Assembly: GCA_026645375.1 (NCBI GenBank)
Contig: JAPFFX010000178.1
Span: 1-5,424, forward strand
DNA length: 5,424 nt
From: Citricoccus sp. WCRC_4
GTDB taxonomy: Bacteria; Actinomycetota; Actinomycetes; Actinomycetales; Micrococcaceae
Direction of reading: 5' to 3'
Shown here: positions 1 through 5,274 of the stretch, piece by piece
Numbering within the stretch: the stretch's first letter is position 1
How the letters are laid out: every line of letters starts with the position of its first letter
Made by a program: the position numbers and the translations under genes
The notes under the pieces: generated by a model
What the model was told of the DNA's origin: nothing
What the model saw: the letters and a program-made list of their open reading frames with translations, nothing else
The model's database searches: none

Positions 1-285
1 GCGGCAGGACGACCGAGGCGGTGCCGCCGCCGGCGAGGGCCTCGATCGAGTCGGCCACGCCGCCCTGGCGGATGGCGGCTCCGAAGGCGCCGCCGGCCGA
101 GGTGATGAGGATGATCACCCCGCCCCGGCCAGGGCCGATCGGACGGCGTCGGCCAGCGAGGCCCGTCCCATGCCGGGGCGGGCGGCGAGCGTGGCCAGGG
201 CCACGGCGGCGGCCAGGGAGAGGGCGACGTTCTTGTCGCCCAGGGTCCGGATGGCCGGGGAGAGGGCCGAGGCCGGGACCCTCTG
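1..285 (-). pseudogene. GntP-family permease remnant, N-terminally truncated and frameshifted
   Basis: Read on the minus strand, this is an internal piece of a GntP/DsdX-type gluconate or organic-acid:H+ symporter, an inner-membrane protein. One frame from about 280 down to 115 gives LGDKNVALSLAAAVALATLA and ends ...RSALAGAG at a TGA (115-117). The homology resumes at once in another frame as VIILITSAGGAFGAAIRQGG and runs off the window at position 1. The loop plus AGGAFGA helix is characteristic of the family's central-to-C-terminal part. One missing base in the C-run at 118-121 (plus strand) explains the frame change. A normal protein is about 440-450 residues. The expected N-terminal half should lie above position 285 but is not recognisable in any minus frame there, so the gene is also truncated. 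Family assignment is by recognised motif pattern; substrate is unknown. A sequencing error could explain the frameshift but not the missing N-terminus. Confidence 0.7.
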
Positions 286-439
286 GCGTTTCGATGACCG
301 ACCGCTGCGGTGGGTCTGATGTGGTGAGAAGTCTGTGTACCAGGACGTCGCCATCCCGCAGTGGCAGTGCGGCCGACAGGGAGGGTCCGCGGGTGGCGGA
401 TCTCTCGTCCCGGCACCTGCCGTCGGGGTGGCCTGTCGG
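286..439. other. Stretch with no assignable gene
   Basis: This lies between the end of the permease homology and the promoter of the riboswitch unit. It can be read as open frame on both strands, as is usual at this GC content, but none of the translations resembles a family I know, and no start codon with a good ribosome binding site leads into it. It may be the scar of the event that removed the permease N-terminus, or simply spacer DNA. Confidence 0.5.
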
Positions 440-445
440 TAGACT
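440..445 (+). promoter_or_regulatory. Probable -10 box for the riboswitch-VIT unit
   Basis: TAGACT at 440-445 matches the actinobacterial TANNNT -10 pattern. It would start transcription at about 451-453, exactly where the 5' arm of the riboswitch P1 helix begins. The -35 region (about 417-422, CTGCCG) is a poor match, so the call rests on the -10 box and on the fit to the RNA's 5' end. Confidence 0.45.
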
Positions 446-450
446 GGTCG

Positions 451-609
451 GGTCGAAGGGGAGTAGTTCCCACCCGCTCCGTCAGGGGCGGTTGCTGAGG
501 TGCGTCGACATACTGGCTTCCTCCTATGGGAGGCCCGGCGCCCCACCCGGATGCCGATGTGGTCCGGGCGAGCGAGACCTTCGGCCAGACACCGCTCTGG
601 CCGAGGTCT
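451..609 (+). ncRNA. yybP-ykoY manganese riboswitch with expression platform
   Basis: This cis-acting leader RNA senses Mn2+ and controls the transporter gene that starts at 657. The two conserved internal-loop segments of the class are present: AAGGGGAGTAG at 456-466 and GCGAGCGAGACCTT at 568-581. The typical ATACTGG segment lies at 510-516. P1 closes the aptamer by pairing 451-459 with 578-586: nine pairs, one of them G-U. A side helix pairs 474-480 with 485-491. The 3' arm of P1 is also the 5' arm of a longer hairpin, 575-589 with 596-609: 14 pairs with a bulged T at 581 and loop CACCGC. The two structures exclude each other, the usual design of this class, in which metal binding holds P1 and blocks the downstream hairpin. 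No U-tract follows the hairpin, and no clear anti-Shine-Dalgarno pairs with GGAGG (646-650). Whether control is by termination, Rho or translation is therefore open. The class call is from recognised consensus, not a covariance search. Confidence 0.85.
575..609 (+). promoter_or_regulatory. Riboswitch switching hairpin (competes with P1)
   Basis: AGACCT-T-CGGCCAGA (575-589) pairs with TCTGGCCGAGGTCT (596-609) around a six-base loop. The 5' arm includes the conserved GAGACC loop residues and the whole 3' arm of P1, so forming it destroys the aptamer. It is probably the OFF (low-Mn) state. It is followed by G and then the palindrome CCCCCATGGGGG instead of a U-run. Confidence 0.6.
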
Positions 610-656
610 GCCCCCATGGGGGTCACGCCGGTCGGGGCCTTGCTTGGAGGAACTCG

Positions 657-1793
657 ATGGACAACCCGCACGACACCAGCCCGACCACGCCCCCAGTGAT
701 GGAGCCCACCCGGGAGCAGGTCCGGCGTTGGCGGAGGTATCTGGCCGATGAGATCGCCGAGGGGCAGGTCTACCGGCAGATCGCCCACCGCAAGCACGGC
801 CCCGAGCGGGACATCCTGCTGGGGCTGGCCGAGGCCGAGCGGCGCCACGAGGACCACTGGCGCGCCCTGCTGGGCGAGCACGCCAGGAACCCGCCGCCGC
901 CGTCCCCGCACCGCACGCTGCTGCGGTGGCTCGCCAAGGTCTTCGGGTCCGTGTTCGTGCTGGCCCTGGCCCAGCGGGCCGAGTCCGACTCCCCCTACGC
1001 CAAGGACCAGCACGCCACCCCCGCGATGGTCGCCGACGAGGCCATCCACGAGGAGGTCGTCCGCGGCCTGGCCTCCCGGGGCCGGGAGAAACTGGCCGGG
1101 GGCTTCCGCGCCGCGGTGTTCGGGGCCAACGACGGGCTGGTGTCCAACCTGGCCCTGGTGCTGGGCATCGGCGCCACCGGGGTCGCCCACCAGGTGGTGC
1201 TGTTCACCGGCATCGCCGGGCTGCTGGCCGGGGCGCTGTCCATGGCCGCCGGGGAGTTCGTCTCCGTGCGCTCCCAGCGCGAGCTGCTCGAGGCCTCCTC
1301 CCCCACCCAGGTCACCCTCGAGGCCGCCGAGCACCTGGACCTGGACCAGAACGAGCTGGTGCTGGTCTACCGGGCCCGCGGGATGGACGAGCAGGACGCC
1401 GTCCACCGCGCCCAGGAACGCCTGGGCTACTTCGACTGTGACTGCAACCCCTCGTTCTCGGCACGCCCCGACGGCTCCCAGGGCCCGGTGGACCGGTCCG
1501 GGGACTACGCCGAGATCGGCAACCCCTGGTCGGCGGCCGGCTCCTCCTTCCTGTTCTTCGCCTCCGGGGCCATCATCCCGGTCATCCCCTACCTGTTCGG
1601 CCTCGGCGGGACCCCCGCCATCGCCCTGGCCACCGTCCTGGTCGGGATCGCCCTGCTGTTCACCGGCGGGGTGGTCGGACTGCTCTCCGGCGCCTCACCC
1701 CTCAAGCGCGGGATCCGCCAACTACTCATCGGCTACGGCGCCGCCACCGTCACCTACCTCCTCGGCCTGCTCTTCGGCACCAGCGTCGCGTGA
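657..1793 (+). CDS. Ferritin-like domain/VIT1-CCC1 fusion, Fe2+/Mn2+ membrane transporter (MbfA-like)
   Basis: Membrane transporter of 378 residues, expected to export or detoxify Fe2+ and/or Mn2+. Residues about 20-140 form a ferritin/rubrerythrin-like helical domain with two ExxH motifs (E61-H64 and E128-H131) and further acidic residues (E35, E65, E109, E132), consistent with a diiron/dimetal site. Residues about 147-378 are a VIT1/CCC1 domain with the signature FGANDGLVSNLALVLG (155-170), the motif SMAAGEFVSVRSQREL (195-210), a charged cytosolic segment (about 207-285) and closing membrane helices (about 295-312, 318-343, 352-374). The start is ATG 657, with GGAGG six bases upstream; the open frame extends upstream only as a shadow across the riboswitch. 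In characterised MbfA proteins this architecture exports iron. The manganese riboswitch upstream suggests Mn2+ is the inducer and perhaps the substrate here. The domain call is firm; ion and direction are inferred. Confidence 0.92.
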   Translation: MDNPHDTSPTTPPVMEPTREQVRRWRRYLADEIAEGQVYRQIAHRKHGPERDILLGLAEAERRHEDHWRALLGEHARNPPPPSPHRTLLRWLAKVFGSVFVLALAQRAESDSPYAKDQHATPAMVADEAIHEEVVRGLASRGREKLAGGFRAAVFGANDGLVSNLALVLGIGATGVAHQVVLFTGIAGLLAGALSMAAGEFVSVRSQRELLEASSPTQVTLEAAEHLDLDQNELVLVYRARGMDEQDAVHRAQERLGYFDCDCNPSFSARPDGSQGPVDRSGDYAEIGNPWSAAGSSFLFFASGAIIPVIPYLFGLGGTPAIALATVLVGIALLFTGGVVGLLSGASPLKRGIRQLLIGYGAATVTYLLGLLFGTSVA

Positions 1794-1860
1794 CAACGCC
1801 GGCCCCGTCATGGCCGCGCGTACGGGCGATGGAAGGCCGTCACCGAGGGAGACTGGGAAC

Positions 1861-2745
1861 ATGCCCGACGCACTGACCACCCTGCACGGCCCGCCCGGCC
1901 GGATCCTCCTGGTCGGTTGCGGGAAGCTGGGCACCCGCCTGGGACAGGGCCTGACAGCGGTCGGCTGGGACGTCTTCGCGCTCCGTCGCGACACGGCCTC
2001 CCTGCCTGCCGAGTTCTCCGCCCTCGCCGTCGACCTGCGCGATCCGGTCCCACGTGCCTTGCCGGACGTGGATGCCATGGTGATCACCCTGCCCCCCGGG
2101 ACGCAGGACACTGAGGGCCAGCCGGACGGCTACCGTGCCTCACTCCACCACCTCGCCGCGGCCCTGCCCCGCGTGCCACGGCGGGCCGTGTTCGTATCCT
2201 CCACCCGGGTGTTCGAAGGACACGCGGACGGCCGGGTGCTCACCGAAGCGGATGCGCCCGCCCCGGTCACCGCACGCGGCAGGGCGCTTCTCGACGGGGA
2301 GCTCCTGGCCGCCGACCTGTTCGACGCGCATGTCGTCCGACCGGCTGGTATCTACGGGCCCGGCCGGACGATGCTCGTACGGAAGGTCATCGAGGGCGTC
2401 CCGGTCCAGTACGCCAGGCGCACCAACCGCATCCACGAGGCCGACCTGGTCCGCGCCCTGGAGACGCTGCTCGGCGCCGCGGATCCGCCGCGGTTCCTGC
2501 ATGCCGTCGACCAGGGCCCCGTCCTGCTGGGTGAGGTCGTCACGTACATTGCCCGTCAGTTGGGGCTCCCGGCGCCCCCGAGGGCCCAACCGGAGGCCAC
2601 CAGCGGCACCATCCTCGACGGCGATCGCCTCCTCGGGCTGCTGGGCGCCTTGACGTACCCGACCTTCGAGGCCGGCTACGCCCACGTGATCACCACCTGC
2701 CCCGACGGGACGGCTTCCCGGCCCCAGGACGGCACCGATCACTGA
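1861..2745 (+). CDS. Atypical SDR / NAD(P)-dependent epimerase-like protein (YeeZ type)
   Basis: Probably soluble protein of 294 residues with a Rossmann fold that should bind NAD(P). The strand-turn RILLVGCGKLGTRLGQGL (14-31) holds the GxGxxG loop. VITLPPGTQ (74-82), FVSSTRVFEG (111-120), RPAGIYGPGR (160-169), RIHEADLVRAL (190-200) and the C-terminal YPTFEAGY (266-273) follow the order seen in atypical SDRs related to YeeZ and nucleoside-diphosphate-sugar epimerases. The usual catalytic YxxxK pair is absent: the segment after the SST strand reads VFEG, and RGRALLDGELL occupies the helix. It is therefore either a non-classical enzyme or a cofactor-binding protein, and no substrate can be named. 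ATG 1861 was chosen because GAGGGAG lies at 1845-1851 and the Rossmann strand follows 13 residues later. The much longer upstream frame overlaps the VIT gene in a shadow frame. It lies 67 bases after that gene and may be co-transcribed, but no functional link is apparent. Confidence 0.85.
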   Translation: MPDALTTLHGPPGRILLVGCGKLGTRLGQGLTAVGWDVFALRRDTASLPAEFSALAVDLRDPVPRALPDVDAMVITLPPGTQDTEGQPDGYRASLHHLAAALPRVPRRAVFVSSTRVFEGHADGRVLTEADAPAPVTARGRALLDGELLAADLFDAHVVRPAGIYGPGRTMLVRKVIEGVPVQYARRTNRIHEADLVRALETLLGAADPPRFLHAVDQGPVLLGEVVTYIARQLGLPAPPRAQPEATSGTILDGDRLLGLLGALTYPTFEAGYAHVITTCPDGTASRPQDGTDH

Positions 2746-2759
2746 ATAGCTCTGTGACC

Positions 2760-2788
2760 GTGGTCGCCGCCGCGGCCTGACCGACCAC
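2760..2788. terminator. Possible bidirectional terminator between convergent genes
   Basis: GTGGTCG (2760-2766) pairs with CGACCAC (2782-2788), seven base pairs around a 15-base GC-rich loop, in the gap between the plus-strand SDR gene and the minus-strand GntR gene. There is no T-tract on either side. Position supports a terminator more than structure does. Confidence 0.35.
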
Positions 2789-2848
2789 AGCTGACGCAGG
2801 GTGAGAGCAACCGCTGGACAGGGATGCCTCCCTCTCCCCGGCTGGGCG

Positions 2849-3508
2849 TCAGGAGACGAGGTTGGTGGCCGCTTCGGACATGTGCGCGAAGACGACCTCC
2901 GACGCCTCGGCGGGATCGCCGGTGGTGATGGCATCGACGAGGGCGGCGTGGCGGTCGACCTTCATGTTCCCCACCGCCTTGTCCATACCCGCCCACATGA
3001 ACGACATCCGAATGGAACCCTCCAGGGACTTCCACGTGTGCAGGAGGGTGCTGTTCTTGCTGAGCTGGCACAGGGTGCGGTGGAAGTCGAGGTCCGCCTC
3101 GATGCGTTCCTCCAGCGAGTCGTCGGCGGTGTCCTCCATGTGCTGGACCGCCTTGCGGAGCACCGCAACGGCCTCGTCGCGGTCGTCGCTCTCGGCCAGG
3201 GTGCGGACCGCCAGGGCTTCCAGGGCCGCGCGCACCGAGAAGATGTCCTGGATCTCCTTGATGTCGAGGGTGCGCACGGACAGCCTTCCGCGCGGACCGG
3301 CCTCGACGAGTCCCTCCTGCTGGAGTTGGCGCATCGCCTCACGGAGGGTGCCGCGGCTGATCTGCAGTTGTTCCGACAGCTCGGTCTCGACAAGATGCGT
3401 GTCCGGGGGCAGTTCTCCGGAGGTGATGGCACGGCGCAGGGCGGTCAGGGCCTGCTGACGCAGGTTCGTCTTCGCCAGTCCTGCAAGGCCTGCTGTCTGG
3501 ATGCTCAT
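2849..3508 (-). CDS. GntR-family transcriptional regulator, FadR/FCD subfamily
   Basis: DNA-binding repressor or activator of 219 residues. Residues about 14-80 form the winged helix-turn-helix (LRRAITSGELPPDTHL, then ISRGTLREAMRQLQQEGLV as recognition region, then the wing around GPRGRLSVRT). Residues about 85-215 are the all-helical FCD effector domain. It keeps the expected metal/ligand residues: D139 and H143 in DLDFH, H187 in RHAAL and H209 in AHM. Such domains usually bind small organic acids, often through a divalent metal. The ATG at 3506-3508 was chosen because AAGGA lies about seven bases upstream. A longer frame begins with TTG at 3571, but that codon sits inside the operator and upstream of the likely transcription start. 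Three matching operators (3566-3580, 5108-5122, 5156-5171) suggest autoregulation and control of the neighbouring transporter and transketolase-like gene. The inducer is unknown. Confidence 0.92.
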   Translation of the reverse strand: MSIQTAGLAGLAKTNLRQQALTALRRAITSGELPPDTHLVETELSEQLQISRGTLREAMRQLQQEGLVEAGPRGRLSVRTLDIKEIQDIFSVRAALEALAVRTLAESDDRDEAVAVLRKAVQHMEDTADDSLEERIEADLDFHRTLCQLSKNSTLLHTWKSLEGSIRMSFMWAGMDKAVGNMKVDRHAALVDAITTGDPAEASEVVFAHMSEAATNLVS

Positions 3509-3553
3509 GGTTAGTCCTTGGCTGGGAGGCGCGGGAGGGGGCGTGCTGTTCCG

Positions 3554-3559
3554 ATCATA
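3554..3559 (-). promoter_or_regulatory. Probable -10 box of the GntR gene
   Basis: On the minus strand this reads TATGAT, five of six matches to TATAAT, 45 bases before the chosen start codon. It implies transcription from about 3547. The -35 region (about 3577-3582) is weak and is overlapped by the operator at 3566-3580. Confidence 0.5.
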
Positions 3560-3565
3560 CGAGCC

Positions 3566-3580
3566 CGTCAACTGTTGACG
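3566..3580. promoter_or_regulatory. GntR operator 1 (autoregulatory)
   Basis: CGTCAACTGTTGACG is a perfect inverted repeat with seven-base arms around a central T. Its core GTCAACTGTTGAC fits the pattern GTYRACNGTYRRC shared with two sites upstream of the MFS transporter gene. Size and centre are typical of FadR-type GntR operators. It covers the spacer and -35 region of the GntR promoter, which predicts self-repression. Confidence 0.75.
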
Positions 3581-3668
3581 CAGGGCTGGTGGATGGCCGG
3601 GGGATGGAAGGCGCCCCCCGGAGGGATGTGCCGGGGATGTTCGTGGGGCGCTCCCGGAGTAACGGGGA

Positions 3669-3699
3669 GGAGGCCAACCCGTCCAGCGGGCTGGCCTCC
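3669..3699 (-). terminator. Terminator hairpin after the MFS gene
   Basis: As minus-strand RNA, a 13-base-pair stem (3699-3687 with 3681-3669, one G-U pair) closes a five-base loop, 56 bases after the transporter stop codon. On the plus strand the G-U becomes an A/C mismatch, so the structure favours minus-strand transcription. There is no U-tract, as is common in high-GC actinobacteria. It separates the transporter transcript from the GntR gene, which has its own promoter. Confidence 0.65.
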
Positions 3700-3754
3700 C
3701 GGTCTCCTCGGGCCCGGGCCGCGACGGTGCTCCGCCGAGCCCGGGGAAAGAAGG

Positions 3755-5092
3755 TCAGGCGTGCGCTGGGGCCGGCTGGGTGGCTGCGGCCTCCTCGGCC
3801 AGGCGGCGCTCCGTGGGGCCCCAGGTCTCCCGGGTGAGCAGGGCGGCGACGAGCCCGATCAGGGCGTAGGTGGAGAACAGCAGCGCCGGGCCCATCCATC
3901 CCAGCCAGATGTACAACAGGGTGGTGATGAAGGGGGTGAACCCTGAGACCATCGCCGAGATCTGGTAGGCCAGGGACGCGCCGGAGGATCGGGTCTGTGC
4001 CTGGAAGAGCTCGGGGAACCACGGCCCCTGGACGCCGGCCAGGGAGTTCTGGCAGATCGCGTAGGCGATGACGATGGTGATGAGGATGAGGATGAACATC
4101 CCGGTGTTGGCCATCAGGAACATGGGGATACCGAAGGCGGCCGCGAAGGCGCACGCAGCGATGTAGACGGGGCGGCGGCCGACCCGGTCGGTGAGCCGGG
4201 CCCAGCCCATGGTGGCGAAGATGCCGAAGCCGGCGGCCACGCACAGGGCCGTGAGGGTCTCGACGTTGGTGGCCAGTTCATTGGTGTGCAGGTAGGAGAT
4301 CATGTAGGTCACCGACACCGCGTAGCCGGCGGTCTCGGCCACCCGCAGGGCGATGCCGCGCACGATATTGCGCCAGTCGTCCTTGATGACCTGGAGGATC
4401 GGATTCTTCACGATCGCCCCATGCTCCTTGACGTCGTCGAACACCGGGGACTCCGGGACCTTGGCGCGGATGATCAGGCCCACGGCCACCAGCACGATGG
4501 AGGCCAGGAAGGGGATGCGCCAGGCGAGGCTGCCCTCGAGGTTGGCGCTGGCCAGGAAGACCAGGTTGGCCAGCAGCAATCCGACCGGGAACCCCGCCTG
4601 GACGATGCCGGTGAACTTGCCCTTGGCCTTCCAGGGGGCGTGTTCGTAGCTCATGAGGATGGCTCCGCCCCACTCGGCCCCGAAGGCCAGGCCCTGGACC
4701 ACGCGCACGACCACCAGCAGGATCGGGGCCAGGATGCCGATCTGGGCGTAGGTGGGCAGCAGGCCGATGAGGAAGGTGGCCAGCCCCATGACGATCAGCG
4801 AGGTGACCAGCACCGGCTTACGGCCGACCTTGTCACCGAGGTAGCCGCCGATGATGCCGCCCAGCGGGCGGGCTGCGAACCCGACGCCGAGGGTGGCGAA
4901 GGACGCCAGGGTGGCGGTGACCGGGTCGGCACCGGGGAAGAAGGCGGGGCCGAAGTACAGGGCGGCGGCGGTGCCGAAGCCGATGAAGTCGTAGGTCTCG
5001 ATGACCGCGCCCACGCCGGAACCCACGGCGACGCGCTTGGCGTCCTTGGTGCCGTGGACCGGTCCGCGCATCTGGAGCGTCTCAGTGCTCAT
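3755..5092 (-). CDS. MFS transporter, metabolite:H+ symporter (MHS) family
   Basis: Inner-membrane proton symporter of 445 residues, full length for the MHS family (ShiA, KgtP and ProP relatives), which imports organic acids, betaines or aromatic acids. Twelve hydrophobic segments are evident. TM1 carries the family signature GAVIETYDFIGFG (28-40), a variant of the usual EWYDF with E32 and D35 kept. The loop 2-3 motif is GYLGDKVGRKPVL (83-95), repeated in the second half as RLTDRVGRRPVY (299-310). RVVQGLAFGAEWGGAILMS (130-148) and VPESPVF (212-218) are further MHS hallmarks. ATG 5090-5092 is preceded by AAGGA with a six-base spacer. It is divergent from the transketolase-like gene and followed by a terminator, and two GntR-type operators flank its promoter. 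It probably imports the substrate, or a precursor, of the pathway run by the transketolase-like enzyme. Substrate is not predictable from sequence. Confidence 0.93.
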   Translation of the reverse strand: MSTETLQMRGPVHGTKDAKRVAVGSGVGAVIETYDFIGFGTAAALYFGPAFFPGADPVTATLASFATLGVGFAARPLGGIIGGYLGDKVGRKPVLVTSLIVMGLATFLIGLLPTYAQIGILAPILLVVVRVVQGLAFGAEWGGAILMSYEHAPWKAKGKFTGIVQAGFPVGLLLANLVFLASANLEGSLAWRIPFLASIVLVAVGLIIRAKVPESPVFDDVKEHGAIVKNPILQVIKDDWRNIVRGIALRVAETAGYAVSVTYMISYLHTNELATNVETLTALCVAAGFGIFATMGWARLTDRVGRRPVYIAACAFAAAFGIPMFLMANTGMFILILITIVIAYAICQNSLAGVQGPWFPELFQAQTRSSGASLAYQISAMVSGFTPFITTLLYIWLGWMGPALLFSTYALIGLVAALLTRETWGPTERRLAEEAAATQPAPAHA

Positions 5093-5107
5093 CTGTGATC
5101 CTTAGTC

Positions 5108-5122
5108 TGTTGACTGTTAACA
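5108..5122. promoter_or_regulatory. GntR operator 2 in the divergent promoter region
   Basis: TGTTGACTGTTAACA is an imperfect inverted repeat centred on 5115 and fits GTYRACNGTYRRC (core 5109-5121). It lies between the transporter's promoter and its start codon, and its TTGACT (5110-5115) doubles as the -35 box of the plus-strand promoter for the transketolase-like gene. Confidence 0.7.
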
Positions 5123-5139
5123 ACGAGTACGACTAGTGT
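5110..5139 (+). promoter_or_regulatory. Candidate promoter of the transketolase-like gene
   Basis: TTGACT (5110-5115), an 18-base spacer and TAGTGT (5134-5139, TANNNT) point rightward. Transcription would begin near 5146, giving a leader of about 130 bases that includes operator 3 and a strong hairpin at 5201-5219. Confidence 0.45.
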
Positions 5140-5163
5140 GAGGGACACCACAGTCACTGTCAA
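5135..5163 (-). promoter_or_regulatory. Candidate promoter of the MFS gene
   Basis: On the minus strand, a consensus -35 TTGACA (5163-5158) is followed after 17 bases by CACACT (5140-5135), a weak -10. The -35 lies inside operator 3, and the leader then crosses operator 2, so a bound GntR protein could block both initiation and early elongation. Confidence 0.45.
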
Positions 5164-5171
5164 CAGTCAGC
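5156..5171. promoter_or_regulatory. GntR operator 3 in the divergent promoter region
   Basis: The core GTCAACAGTCAGC (5159-5171) fits GTYRACNGTYRRC, and an overlapping perfect inverted repeat ACTGT-CA-ACAGT lies at 5156-5167. It is centred about 50 bases from operator 2 and contains the -35 box of the minus-strand MFS promoter. Confidence 0.65.
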
Positions 5172-5200
5172 AGTGGATCCATTCTTCCGGAGGGGCGACG

Positions 5201-5219
5201 TCCCTCGGAGCCCGAGGGA
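5201..5219 (+). other. Leader hairpin upstream of the transketolase-like gene
   Basis: TCCCTCGG-AGC-CCGAGGGA is a perfect eight-base-pair stem with a three-base loop in the predicted 5' leader. There is no T-run after it. It might be an attenuator, an mRNA-stabilising element or a protein site; function is not shown. Confidence 0.5.
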
Positions 5220-5274
5220 TCTCGACGACCGGACCGTGGCGAGTCTGTTCCCGAAACCACATGAGGTGAGTCTG

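Noticed and set aside
21..656. Open frame extending the VIT transporter by 212 codons upstream
   Set aside because: The extension runs across the antisense of the permease remnant and through the riboswitch, and its residues are low-complexity Arg/Pro/Gly. The ribosome binding site and protein homology both support ATG 657.
616..656. ATG inside the CCCCCATGGGGG palindrome as a leader-peptide start
   Set aside because: It has no ribosome binding site, is out of frame with the transporter start, and shows no recognisable leader features.
748..1860. Long plus-strand frame leading into the SDR gene
   Set aside because: It overlaps the VIT gene in a shadow frame with Pro/Ser/Arg-rich low-complexity translation; the Rossmann domain and a ribosome binding site start the real gene at 1861.
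2140..2934. Minus-strand open frame opposite the SDR gene
   Set aside because: It is antisense to a well-supported gene, with no family resemblance and a composition expected from high-GC shadow frames.
3509..3571. Earlier TTG start for the GntR gene
   Set aside because: The codon lies within the operator and upstream of the -10 box TATGAT, so it would not be on the mRNA; ATG 3506-3508 has a good ribosome binding site.
3591..3640. Imperfect direct repeat around GGATGGCCGGGGGATG
   Set aside because: Similarity is short and driven by G-rich composition; there are no further copies and no defined unit.
4286..5098. Plus-strand open frame opposite the MFS gene
   Set aside because: Its Gly/Asp/His/Gln-rich translation is the usual antisense of a membrane protein gene; the minus-strand MHS motifs are unambiguous.
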